Assembly: GCF_030150205.1 (NCBI RefSeq)
Contig: NZ_JASLGT010000024.1
Coordinates: 1-64,000 of the forward strand
Reading direction: 5' to 3'
Source of the DNA: Niabella sp.
GTDB taxonomy: Bacteria > Bacteroidota > Bacteroidia > Chitinophagales > Chitinophagaceae
DNA: 64,000 bases
The notes beneath the pieces were generated by a model. That model did not search any database. It was not told where the DNA came from and saw only the letters and a list, made by a program, of their open reading frames with translations. This document shows positions 25,353-33,428 of the stretch, piece by piece; the stretch's first letter is position 1, and each line of letters opens with the position of its first letter. Both the position numbers and the translations under genes were made by a program.

Positions 25353-25450
25353 CGGTTGAAGGTCTGACCCAGGCCCGAAATGTATCATAATAGTATAACG
25401 AATGCACAGCTGCGGCATTCAATGATGATACGCCAACGCATGGTCCTCAA

Positions 25451-25930
25451 TTACAGGGGGGCAGACGCTCCGGAAATGGTTTTGCGATACAACCCGATCA
25501 ACACGTTGGCGATAAAAACCAGCTGAACCAGTACAAATACAATGCTGCTGCAGAGAAGGATCGTATTCACATCCTGAGAACCGGATGCCCGTTCTTCGCC
25601 TCCCTCTATATAACGGCGCGGCGGATCGCCCGAAAGTTCACCCGGATAGATATTGGTATACAACAAGACGAATGAAAGAATGGCCAGGGTGGCAAGAATA
25701 TGAAACCAGATCAGTTTATCTGAGAAAAGGATATTATAAGTGGCAATGTTGATCAACCACAGTAAAAAAAGAAAAAAAGCGGAAAATCCCATCATATGTC
25801 CCCGGGGCATCATGAATACGGTGTCAGGCAAATGAACATTGATCCATTCATTATTACTGGTAAAAAGCCCGGCTATAAACAATAAAATAGCGGTTACCGG
25901 CAATAACACGAAGGGCATTCTCTTAAGCAT
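25451..25930 (-). CDS. Small integral membrane protein, four predicted TM segments
   Basis: This 159-residue protein is not recognised. Four hydrophobic segments are visible: FVLLPVTAILLFIAGLF (~6-22), GFSAFFLFLLWLINIATYNI, WFHILATLAILSFVLLYT and ILLCSSIVFVLVQLVFIANVLIG. A polar loop of about 30 residues rich in Glu, Arg and Gly (DPPRRYIEGGEERASGSQD) lies before the last segment. It follows ricT after a 127-bp gap containing competing hairpins and has its own -7-like box at 25950, so it is probably transcribed alone. In other Bacteroidota the gliding gene gldH often follows ricT, but this protein does not resemble GldH. Confidence 0.65.
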   Translation of the reverse strand: MLKRMPFVLLPVTAILLFIAGLFTSNNEWINVHLPDTVFMMPRGHMMGFSAFFLFLLWLINIATYNILFSDKLIWFHILATLAILSFVLLYTNIYPGELSGDPPRRYIEGGEERASGSQDVNTILLCSSIVFVLVQLVFIANVLIGLYRKTISGASAPL

Positions 25931-25949
25931 GTCTTGATCCTTTATGCGA

Positions 25950-25957
25950 CAAAGTTA
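25950..25957 (-). promoter_or_regulatory. -7 box TAACTTTG upstream of the 159-residue membrane protein
   Basis: Minus-strand TAACTTTG matches TAnnTTTG, 19 nt before ATG 25930. It lies outside the hairpin cluster at 25988-26047, so transcription could restart after termination behind ricT. Confidence 0.45.
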
Positions 25958-25987
25958 ATAACTTAAACAACCGGAGAATCTGAAAAA

Positions 25988-26047
25988 GTTTGTGAACCGC
26001 TATTTGTGAACTTTTTTTTTGTTCACAAAAATGAGTTCACAAATAGC
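25988..26047 (-). terminator. Competing-hairpin cluster behind ricT
   Basis: Four copies of a (T)TTGTGAAC element, two in each orientation, lie within 60 bp. The outer stem is perfect over 14 bp: GCTATTTGTGAACT (25999-26012) with 26034-26047. An alternative stem pairs TTTGTGAAC (26003-26011) with GTTCACAAA (26021-26029) around nine T residues. On the minus strand the cluster starts 10 nt after the ricT stop and is followed by a short T run. Terminator or switchable structure; which fold dominates is unknown. Confidence 0.5.
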
Positions 26048-26057
26048 CCCGGAAAGA

Positions 26058-27389
26058 TTAGGCATCCGTTTTACCCTGCTTTTTCACTTCCTGCGGCTTA
26101 TTCCGGTTAGGTTTATGCCTGGAAGGTTGCTGAGGACGTGTACCTTCTGCTTTTTTTTGCGGAGACTGCGCCTGCCTTGCCGGCGGTTGCTGCCTGGTCG
26201 CCTGCTTTTGGCCGGCACCCTGTTGCCCCCGCTGGGGCTGTTGTTGCTGTTGTTGTTGCTGATTTTTCTTTTGCTGACGCTTCTTCTTATCGGCCCGTTC
26301 CAGGCTGCGAAGGCTGATCTGGCCCACCACATCCACAAATTCCGGCTCCACATCGATTGATTTGGAACTTGTTACCTCTACCGGCTCCAGTTCATCGGGT
26401 ACCACATTCTGCCGGTTGAGTGATTTAATTTTGCGAACTCTTTCGATGGTCAGCGGGTATTGTTTATTGCTGTCGGGCAGCGAATACCACATCAGGTTTT
26501 TAAAGATATCTTTTTTTATCAGGTAGGCTGTTCCCTTTGCCACCTGGAGCTGGTCGCAGTCATTCGGAAATCCCTGAAGCGCATCCAGGTAGGTATCCAG
26601 TTCATAGTTCAGGCAGCATTTTAAACGGCCGCACTGACCACTGAGCTTGGTTTGGTTAATAGAAAGATTTTGATAACGGGCAACAGTGGTATTCACTGAT
26701 TTAAAATCGGTTAGCCAGGTAGAACAACAAAGTTCTCTTCCGCAGCTCCCGATTCCGCCCACTTTACCGGCTTCCTGCCGCGCACCGATCTGGCGCATTT
26801 CTACCTTTACTTTAAATTCCTGGGCATATACTTTGATGAGTTCCCGGAAATCAACACGCCCATCGGCGATATAGAAAAACGTGGCCTTTCTTCCATCGGC
26901 CTGCATTTCCACCTGGCTGATCTTCATATTGAGATTCAGCTGTTTTGCAATTGCCCGGCTGCGGATAACCGCCTCAGGCTCCCGTTCTTTATTGATCCGG
27001 CGCTGATCCAGGTCGCGGTCCGTGGCCAGGCGCAATATCTTTTTCATATCGGGGTTTTCTTCCTTTACCCCGTATTTTTTCATCTGTAAGCGTACAATTT
27101 CGCCTGTAAGCGAAACTTCTCCCACATCAAAACCACTTACACCTTCTACGGTAACCAGATCGCCTTTTTCAAATAATTGCAGGGTCGTATTCCGGTAAAA
27201 ATCCTTCCGGGTACCCTTGCTAAAGCTTATTTCCACAACGTTACACTGATCTTCCGTATTGGCTACCGGCAGGTTCCGCAGCCAGTCGTACGTATTCATC
27301 CGGTTACAACCACCTGTACTGCAGCCACCATTACTTTTACATCCATTTGGTTTTCCACCAGTGGCGGTACCGCAACTTGAACAACCCAT
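26058..27389 (-). CDS. ricT: RicT/PSP1-domain protein with cysteine-rich N-terminus and Gln-rich tail
   Basis: This 443-residue protein has the PSP1 C-terminal domain (~100-320) with the conserved cysteines GSCGRELCCSTWL and GQCGRLKCCLNYE, as in Bacillus RicT/YaaT. That protein belongs to an iron-sulfur complex acting on RNase Y and phosphorelay. Before it lies a Cys-rich stretch (CSSC, CKSNGGCSTGGC) that may add metal ligands. After it, ~75 residues are low-complexity, rich in Gln, Lys, Pro and Arg, with runs of eight Gln encoded near 26231-26262. Start ATG 27389 gives the MGCSSCG N-terminus usual in Bacteroidota; the longer frame to 27497 is unlikely. It follows holB on the same strand (227-bp gap), the holB-ricT order also known from Firmicutes. 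Its role in Bacteroidota is unproven. Confidence 0.88.
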   Translation of the reverse strand: MGCSSCGTATGGKPNGCKSNGGCSTGGCNRMNTYDWLRNLPVANTEDQCNVVEISFSKGTRKDFYRNTTLQLFEKGDLVTVEGVSGFDVGEVSLTGEIVRLQMKKYGVKEENPDMKKILRLATDRDLDQRRINKEREPEAVIRSRAIAKQLNLNMKISQVEMQADGRKATFFYIADGRVDFRELIKVYAQEFKVKVEMRQIGARQEAGKVGGIGSCGRELCCSTWLTDFKSVNTTVARYQNLSINQTKLSGQCGRLKCCLNYELDTYLDALQGFPNDCDQLQVAKGTAYLIKKDIFKNLMWYSLPDSNKQYPLTIERVRKIKSLNRQNVVPDELEPVEVTSSKSIDVEPEFVDVVGQISLRSLERADKKKRQQKKNQQQQQQQQPQRGQQGAGQKQATRQQPPARQAQSPQKKAEGTRPQQPSRHKPNRNKPQEVKKQGKTDA

Positions 27390-27616
27390 TCTGAATTTTT
27401 TATAGGGAGGGTGCCCGGGAACTGTGTGCTTTTGATGTAATATTATTATACCAGGCCAAACAGATGTATTGGTCTTAAAAGGAACAATAACCGCCAAAAA
27501 CGGCCGGTTATACTATATCTGGCTAATAAACGGCAAAAATCAGGTTCACGGAACTCACAAAAACTTCAACACCCCATTTGTTTTAAAAAAATCGATTCCT
27601 CCTCCTACCAAACACC

Positions 27617-28828
27617 TCATTCATTCAAAAATACGATTTTGTCTTTAATGATATGATAAATTTTGATGGTGAGCGCCATGAACAGCATTTTACTGTTGGC
27701 ATTCCGTTCTATATAATAGGCCGCATTATCCAGCTCCGTAATAATAGCTTCCTGCTGTTCCATGCCGGTGATCTTATTGAGACGCATGGCAAAATCCCGG
27801 TCTTTTTCGGGATACCCCTCACCGGCATTTTCAAATACCTGCATTTTTAACGCCAGTTGCAACAGGTGGTTAAAATATTGCAGGAACTGTTTTTGCTTCT
27901 CCCGGCCCAGCTTGCTGATCTCATCAACCCATTTCGACTGTGCTACCGGACCGGTTTTCATAATCGCATTCAGCCAATCGCGCAGCAGTTCCTGCCAGTC
28001 TTCATCGGCATGCTGCATCATTTGCAGCGCCATATGATAATTTCCCTGGCTTACAGCGGCAATGCGGGCCGCTGTTTCCGGGTTGGCATTGTTGCGCTCA
28101 ACCAGGGCGGCTTCAATTTCCCGGTCTTCGAGCAACGGCACTTTCACCAGCTGCACCCGGCTGAGGATCGTGGCCAGTATCTGGCTCTCATTTTCCGCCA
28201 CAAATAAAAATACAGTGTTTGGTGGCGGCTCTTCAATCAGCTTTAAGAGCTTATTTCCCTCGTTGCCCAGGTATTCCGGCAACCACATCACCAGTACTTT
28301 GTATTCGCTTTCAAAGCTTTTTAGATTTAACTTCTTTATAATGTCGTTGCACTCCTGCGCCGTTATATTCCCCTGTTTGTTTTCTGCGCCAATAAACTGC
28401 AGCCAGTCGTAGGCGTTTCCATACATATACCCTTTTAAAAATTCCCGCCATTCAACAATATAGTCGGTACTGATGGGCGGTGACCCTGCTTTTTTGGTTA
28501 CCACAGGATAACTGAAATGAATATCGGGGTGCGCAAAAGCCGCGGCTTTTACACAGGATGGACAGGTGCCACAGGAATCATACGTAATGGTATCCTGGGG
28601 CGGTTCAGGCTCCGCATCGCCAAACAGGGAGGGGCCAGAAGATGCCGCCGAAAGCGGACGGCTGATCCGTTCGCAGACAATATATTGTGCAAATGACAGG
28701 GCCAGCGGTAAGGCTCCGCTGCCTTCTTTTCCTAAAAACAAAATCGCGTGTGCCAGCCGGTTCTCCTTCATCAGTTCGGGGAGCTCTTTTTTCAAGTTCT
28801 GCTGGCCAATAACCTGCTTAAACTGCAT
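27617..28828 (-). CDS. holB: DNA polymerase III delta-prime-like clamp-loader subunit
   Basis: This 403-residue protein resembles the AAA+ delta-prime subunit. It begins with FKQVIGQQNLKKELPELMKENRLAHAILFLGKEGSGALPLA, where the Walker A site lacks the GKT/S lysine-threonine, as expected for the non-ATPase subunit. A zinc-binding CGTCPSC module sits near residue 91. Then come NKLLKLIEEPPPNTVFLFVAEN (sensor region) and ATILSRVQLVKVPLL with the SRV/SRC-like arginine element. It helps load the sliding clamp on DNA. An insertion of about 25 residues (ISRPLSAASSGPSLFGDAEP) precedes the zinc module. ricT follows downstream. TACTTTTG stands 4 nt before ATG 28828. Confidence 0.9.
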   Translation of the reverse strand: MQFKQVIGQQNLKKELPELMKENRLAHAILFLGKEGSGALPLALSFAQYIVCERISRPLSAASSGPSLFGDAEPEPPQDTITYDSCGTCPSCVKAAAFAHPDIHFSYPVVTKKAGSPPISTDYIVEWREFLKGYMYGNAYDWLQFIGAENKQGNITAQECNDIIKKLNLKSFESEYKVLVMWLPEYLGNEGNKLLKLIEEPPPNTVFLFVAENESQILATILSRVQLVKVPLLEDREIEAALVERNNANPETAARIAAVSQGNYHMALQMMQHADEDWQELLRDWLNAIMKTGPVAQSKWVDEISKLGREKQKQFLQYFNHLLQLALKMQVFENAGEGYPEKDRDFAMRLNKITGMEQQEAIITELDNAAYYIERNANSKMLFMALTIKIYHIIKDKIVFLNE

Positions 28829-28832
28829 GCGG

Positions 28833-28840
28833 CAAAAGTA
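28833..28840 (-). promoter_or_regulatory. -7 box TACTTTTG, 4 nt before the holB start codon
   Basis: Minus-strand TACTTTTG, then CCGC, then ATG (28828). This is the same geometry as at the E1 gene and implies a leaderless or near-leaderless transcript. No -33 TTTG is evident. Confidence 0.5.
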
Positions 28841-29034
28841 GGAAGAAGGTGCCAGCTGACAGCGTATTAAAGTGGAACAGTGTATAACCTTTTTATTTTC
28901 CGTATAGAAGGTACAATTAATGCTGATTTTTACCTCCGCTGGTCTTTCTTTATTGATTTTTGTATGCGATCCGGGTCCTGCATCCCCGGGCTGTTTATCA
29001 AAAAGATGTTATTTTGATCAAAAAAACGGGGTTG

Positions 29035-29685
29035 ATGGTTTACACAGATGTTCATACCCATTCCGGAGAAACGGATGCCCAGGTAGTCAGCATTCAAAAT
29101 ATACAGGGGCCGTTTGCGCAAATACCTGCCGGACGCATAGTGAGTGCCGGTTTACATCCCTGGTGGTTACAGAAGGCTGAAAAAGACCTGGCGGCCCTGC
29201 AAAAAGCTGCGCTGATGCCCGGTGTGGTTGCCATTGGCGAATGCGGCCTCGACAAACTGGCTAAAACGGACTGGGATTTACAGGTAAAATTTTTCAAAGC
29301 ACAGGTACAACTGGCAGCAGACCTGCATAAACCCCTGATCATTCATTGTGTAAAAGCTTTTCCCGAAATCCTCTCGCTGTTAAAAGGGATTGCAGTACCG
29401 GTAATTTTTCACGGCATTAACAACAAGTTATCTGTAGTTGCACCAGTGCTTAACAGTGGCTACTACCTGTCTTTTGGAAAATCCCTGCTGAAACCCGGTG
29501 ACGCCATCCGGGCAACATTAAATGCGGTACCGCTTTCACAATTATTCCTGGAAACAGACGATTCCGGAGTTTCCATAAAAAACATTTACAAATCTGCTGC
29601 CGAAATAAGGAAAATTGATGAAAATGAAATTGCTTTGCAGCTTTTAAAAAATTTTCATTCAGTTTTCTCATATGCAGGATCTTGA
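29035..29685 (+). CDS. TatD-family metal-dependent hydrolase
   Basis: This 216-residue protein shows the TatD TIM-barrel motifs: the metal pair HTH near residue 8 (MVYTDVHTHSGE), GLHPWWL, the Glu in AIGECGLDKL, IIHCVKAFPE, VIFHGI and FLETDDSG. TatD proteins are 3'-5' deoxyribonucleases or related phosphohydrolases. The protein is shorter than the usual ~260 residues because the region between motifs is compact, which is frequent in Bacteroidota. ATG 29035 is chosen because it places HTH near the N-terminus; upstream in-frame starts (28960) add an unrelated extension. The last 14 nt overlap the start of tcdA, so the two are translationally coupled. Confidence 0.87.
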   Translation: MVYTDVHTHSGETDAQVVSIQNIQGPFAQIPAGRIVSAGLHPWWLQKAEKDLAALQKAALMPGVVAIGECGLDKLAKTDWDLQVKFFKAQVQLAADLHKPLIIHCVKAFPEILSLLKGIAVPVIFHGINNKLSVVAPVLNSGYYLSFGKSLLKPGDAIRATLNAVPLSQLFLETDDSGVSIKNIYKSAAEIRKIDENEIALQLLKNFHSVFSYAGS

Positions 29686-30397
29686 CTGGCTGTCGCGCAC
29701 CACTTTATTGATCGGTAAAGAAAATGTACTAAAACTTACTCAGGCGCATGTATTGGTTGTTGGTTTAGGAGGTGTAGGCTCTTTTGCGGCTGAATTTATT
29801 TGCAGAAGCGGGGTAGGCACCATGACGATCATTGACGGAGATGTGGTGGACCCCACTAACCGGAACCGGCAATTACCCGCATTGGCCACCAACCACGGAC
29901 AAAGCAAGGCCGATATTATGGCAGAGCGTCTGCGGGCCATCAACCCAGAGCTGACGCTACATGTGCAAAAAACCTTTATCAGCCCGGATGCGGTTGCAAC
30001 TATTTTAGATGCAGCACCCTATCATTATATCATTGACGCGATTGATAGTGTAACGCCGAAAATCACCTTCTTAACAACCGCTTACAATCGTGGCATTCCC
30101 ATCATAAGCGCTATGGGAGCCGGGGGCAAAATGGATCCCACGCTGCTAAAAGTGGCCGATATCTCCAAAACAATGATCTGTCCTTTTGCACAGCAGGTAC
30201 GGAAAAACCTGAAAAAAGCCGGTATTTACAAAGGCATTAAAACGGTGTATTCCCCGGAGGCACCAGACAAGGAATCATTAATTCACACAGATGGCAGTAA
30301 TTATAAAAAATCTGCTTACGGCACCATTTCATACCTGCCCGCAACATTTGGGGCAGTTTGCGCATCGGTAGCCATCCGCGATCTCACCGGCAAATGA
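29672..30397 (+). CDS. tcdA: tRNA threonylcarbamoyladenosine dehydratase (TcdA/CsdL-type E1-like enzyme)
   Basis: This 241-residue ThiF/MoeB-like adenylating enzyme has the nucleotide motif VLVVGLGGVGSFAAE (~25-40), the DGDVVDPTNRNRQ substrate/ATP motif and IDAIDSVTPKI. The end, PATFGAVCASVAIRDL, matches TcdA. TcdA forms cyclic t6A at position 37 of ANN-decoding tRNAs. No Cys-based sulfur carrier motif is seen, which separates it from MoeB/ThiF. It overlaps the tatD-type gene by 14 nt and forms a two-gene operon with it. Confidence 0.92.
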   Translation: MQDLDWLSRTTLLIGKENVLKLTQAHVLVVGLGGVGSFAAEFICRSGVGTMTIIDGDVVDPTNRNRQLPALATNHGQSKADIMAERLRAINPELTLHVQKTFISPDAVATILDAAPYHYIIDAIDSVTPKITFLTTAYNRGIPIISAMGAGGKMDPTLLKVADISKTMICPFAQQVRKNLKKAGIYKGIKTVYSPEAPDKESLIHTDGSNYKKSAYGTISYLPATFGAVCASVAIRDLTGK

Positions 30398-30465
30398 CGA
30401 AGGAGTAAGCGGGCTGGTGCTGCCAAAAAGTTTTGATGCCTGCCAGGCAGACATTGCAGCAATGG

Positions 30466-32529
30466 TTACCCGCGTGCCGCAGTGTTCTTTGGTTCTTTCA
30501 GCCATTCTTTTACCTGCTTTTTTATAGATCCGTTCTCAAACCAGGGATAAATGTTTTTGCCGGGGCAGCTGGTGATCTTACTATGATCGCGATGGGTGGA
30601 AATGGTTTCGGGAGATAGCCTGTATTGTTCACAAAGCTGTGCAATAAGCCGAGAGAGTACCACTTTCAGATGTGGGGTGGGCGTTTGCTCTTCATAATTA
30701 CCCAAAAAGCAGATCAGCAAATGTCCGGTAGGGTCATATTCGGTATTGGTTTCGCCCACTGTAAGCGGGTTACGTCCTTCATATACCGTTCCATCCGGGG
30801 CAATAAGGTAATGATAGGGGATATCGGTCCACTTACGATCGGGCCCCATACACCAGGTTTGTATGTTCTTTAACCGCGTGGTGGCACTGGCATTTTCGGA
30901 AAGTACTTTACCACCTTCATGGTGCACGGTAATGCGCACCGGTGTATGTTGTTTATATGGTTTTGCATCCGCAGCCTGCCAGCTGCTGCGCGGAAGGATC
31001 ACTACCTTATTCAACGGCGTTTCTGTTACGGAGCTTTCATTGCCGCTGCGGTCTACAGCGCTTACGGCCACCCGCTGCAGGGCACGTCCGCTCTCCTGTA
31101 TATTCAATAACAGCGAGCGATCGTCCTGGTTCAGGATCTTATAGCTCCAGCTGGTTCCGTATTGATAATATACGACCCAGTGAAATACATCTTTATCGTT
31201 AACATGGGACCACTGTACTGTAACCGCATCTGCCTTTTGTGTAAGGGATACACGGGGAGCTGCCGGAGCCACAGCATCCAGCCATGGACTGGGGGGTACC
31301 AGCGCCTGTTTTTTATACGGCCCTTCAACCAGGGCATTGGCCAGCCCCGGATTTTTGGCAACAGAAGAAATACTCCAGTGTACCACGCCGCTGCTTTGTG
31401 GCTGCAGGCCCCGGTCTACCATAATTTCATTGATCACCTCCGTAGTGTTGGCACCGCTGGTATCCCGGCCTACACTGATGCCGGGCCATACATGACGGCG
31501 TTGTAGGTTTTCAGATGCCCACCAGCCCAGCAATACCGGGAAGCTTTGTTCCAGCCGGCGGATGGGCCAGTATAGCTGTGGTGAAAAATAATCTACCCAG
31601 CCTTTATTGAGCCATAACTTCGCATCTGCATACAGTTCTTCATACTGATCAAACCCTGTTACGGATTCAGGATAACCTGGCCGCCAGATGCCAAACGGGC
31701 TGATTCCAAATTTAACATGCTTCTTTTCCTTTTTTATTTCGGTATACAGCCGGTGTATAAACGTGTTAACACTTTGCCGCCGCCAATCGCCACGGGACAG
31801 TTTACCGCCGGCCTTTTGATATTGTGCCCAGCTGAGGCTATCCGGAAAATCTTCATTGCCATTGTAAGAAGGGTAGGGGTAGAAGTAGTCGTCAAAATGA
31901 ACGCCGTCGATATTATACCGTTTTACAATATCCATCACCACATTCACCCCATGGTCCTGCGTGGCCTTCAGGGATGGATCAAACCACCAGTAGCCCTCTT
32001 TTAATTTTACAACCAGGCCCGGTTTGGTTTTCACCAGGGAACGTTCCGTTACGGGGCCGCCGGAAACATGATGCGCACGATAGGGGTTCAGCCAAACATG
32101 CAGCTCCAGCCCCCTGGCATGTGCAGCATCGATCCAGAATTGCAGCGGATCATAAAAGGGCTCCGGTGCTTTTCCCTGAGTGCCGGTAAGAAAATAGGAC
32201 CAGGGCTCCAGCGCACTTTTATACAAGGCATCGGCCTGCGGCCGTACCTGGAAAATGACCGCATTAAAATGATGGGCCTGCAAAAAGTCCAGTAATGCGA
32301 TGGCTTCTTTTTGCTGCTGTTCAACCGGCAAACCGGGCTTGCTGGGCCAGTTGATATTCGCCACCGTGGCTACCCAGGCTGCCCGGAATTCGCGCGGCAC
32401 CTGCGGAATTGGGGAAACATCCCGGTCCGGCATGCTGCCGATGGTTACACCGGTTCCGTCCGAAGCATAGGTAACCTCACAGAAAATAAGCATCGTGTAC
32501 GCTGCAAGCAGCAGGAACTTTTTATACAT
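30466..32529 (-). CDS. Fusion of GHL10 glycoside hydrolase (DigH-like) and N-acetylmuramoyl-L-alanine amidase
   Basis: This 687-residue exported protein (signal peptide ending near VTYAS) has two enzyme domains. Residues ~45-370 are GHL10/DUF187: FRAAWVATVANINWPS, VIFQVRPQADALYKS, HVWLNPYRAHHV, IDGVHFDDYFYPYP and YFSPQLYWPI. A fibronectin-III-like linker follows (~420-510). Residues ~520-680 are an Amidase_2/PGRP domain with zinc ligands in ITVHHEGG, THRDH and TSCPGKNIYPW. E. coli DigH, a GHL10 enzyme, cleaves glycan strands from which amidases have removed stem peptides. Both steps may therefore be combined here in one chain. Cell-wall turnover or division is inferred. Neighbours give no operon. 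Confidence 0.88.
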   Translation of the reverse strand: MYKKFLLLAAYTMLIFCEVTYASDGTGVTIGSMPDRDVSPIPQVPREFRAAWVATVANINWPSKPGLPVEQQQKEAIALLDFLQAHHFNAVIFQVRPQADALYKSALEPWSYFLTGTQGKAPEPFYDPLQFWIDAAHARGLELHVWLNPYRAHHVSGGPVTERSLVKTKPGLVVKLKEGYWWFDPSLKATQDHGVNVVMDIVKRYNIDGVHFDDYFYPYPSYNGNEDFPDSLSWAQYQKAGGKLSRGDWRRQSVNTFIHRLYTEIKKEKKHVKFGISPFGIWRPGYPESVTGFDQYEELYADAKLWLNKGWVDYFSPQLYWPIRRLEQSFPVLLGWWASENLQRRHVWPGISVGRDTSGANTTEVINEIMVDRGLQPQSSGVVHWSISSVAKNPGLANALVEGPYKKQALVPPSPWLDAVAPAAPRVSLTQKADAVTVQWSHVNDKDVFHWVVYYQYGTSWSYKILNQDDRSLLLNIQESGRALQRVAVSAVDRSGNESSVTETPLNKVVILPRSSWQAADAKPYKQHTPVRITVHHEGGKVLSENASATTRLKNIQTWCMGPDRKWTDIPYHYLIAPDGTVYEGRNPLTVGETNTEYDPTGHLLICFLGNYEEQTPTPHLKVVLSRLIAQLCEQYRLSPETISTHRDHSKITSCPGKNIYPWFENGSIKKQVKEWLKEPKNTAARG

Positions 32530-32618
32530 AGCATGTTAGAGTAGAGCGATAAATGTACGGCAAATATTCCGGTTGTCTGCCACAAATACCTGCCCACATC
32601 CTGCCCTAATACCTATGG

Positions 32619-33194
32619 TTACCGGTCATCAACTGACAATAGCGCTTCATTTCTTTTTTTGATCATTTTAATCCTGGGATCAACGTTCACATCAAACTGC
32701 CCTTTAGAAAAGAGGATAACCAGGGTATCGCCCTCATTTGCCAGTTCATACCCGTTGATCGGCCTTGTCAGAAAACGCTTATCCAGGCTGGTGTCTTTCA
32801 AAAGCAGCGGCCATTTTGTATTCGTATGTTTATAAGCATGCATCACAACGTATGCCTTTTCCGCTGTACCCTTGCTTGAAAAGCGATTTGCAAACAGGGT
32901 AGTGTATATAAACGCTTTGTCAAAAACCAAAAGAGAAAAGAGTACTCCCAGTATACACCTAAAGCCCCAATAAAAGATCTCGTTACGTTTATGATCTCTC
33001 CGTATACCAAGTAAAAAAACAAGCAACACTCCAATGATATTGATCCACAGAAAGGCCGTTCTGGCCCGGGATCTCAGCGCACGAAAATCATAATGCAGAT
33101 AATGGTGTTCTTCATCAGAAAAGTAAAAAAACACCAGTAGCCCTATCGCTAACGTCAAAATATTTATCCAGTGCTTTTTAAGGAAAGGGGTCAT
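32619..33194 (-). CDS. Membrane protein of unknown function, three N-terminal TM segments
   Basis: This 191-residue protein is not recognised. TM segments are visible at ~9-26 (HWINILTLAIGLLVFFYF), ~47-64 (FLWINIIGVLLVFLLGI) and ~73-98 (FYWGFRCILGVLFSLLVFDKAFIYTTLF). The C-terminal ~90 residues are soluble, with an N-terminal KYVVMHAYKH-like strand and an ending rich in Lys and Asp. The protein stands alone between the amidase fusion and the nuclease operon. Codon use looks like its neighbours. Confidence 0.6.
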   Translation of the reverse strand: MTPFLKKHWINILTLAIGLLVFFYFSDEEHHYLHYDFRALRSRARTAFLWINIIGVLLVFLLGIRRDHKRNEIFYWGFRCILGVLFSLLVFDKAFIYTTLFANRFSSKGTAEKAYVVMHAYKHTNTKWPLLLKDTSLDKRFLTRPINGYELANEGDTLVILFSKGQFDVNVDPRIKMIKKRNEALLSVDDR

Positions 33195-33372
33195 ATGCGT
33201 TTTGTTTTGTTGGAAGCAGTATCATATGCTGGCAAAGATCTTCTTTTTGGCATAAAAAAATCCGTTTTTTAACGCCCTCCCTACAATATTTTAAAAGGGG
33301 ATGTATAAAAAGTAAAATGAAGGCGTTGGGAATCGCATAAATGAAAACTTTTCCCATCCCTCCCCGAATAAA

Positions 33373-33406
33373 AAGAGGCTGTCTCGGACTTTTGAGACAG
33401 CCTCTT
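33373..33406 (-). terminator. Intrinsic terminator of the nuclease operon
   Basis: A perfect 13-bp stem, AAGAGGCTGTCTC (33373-33385) with GAGACAGCCTCTT (33394-33406), has an 8-nt loop. On the minus strand the stem runs into TTTT. It lies 23 nt after the nuclease stop codon at 33429. Confidence 0.85.
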
Positions 33407-33428
33407 CCATTAATCAAAATAACCGGTG

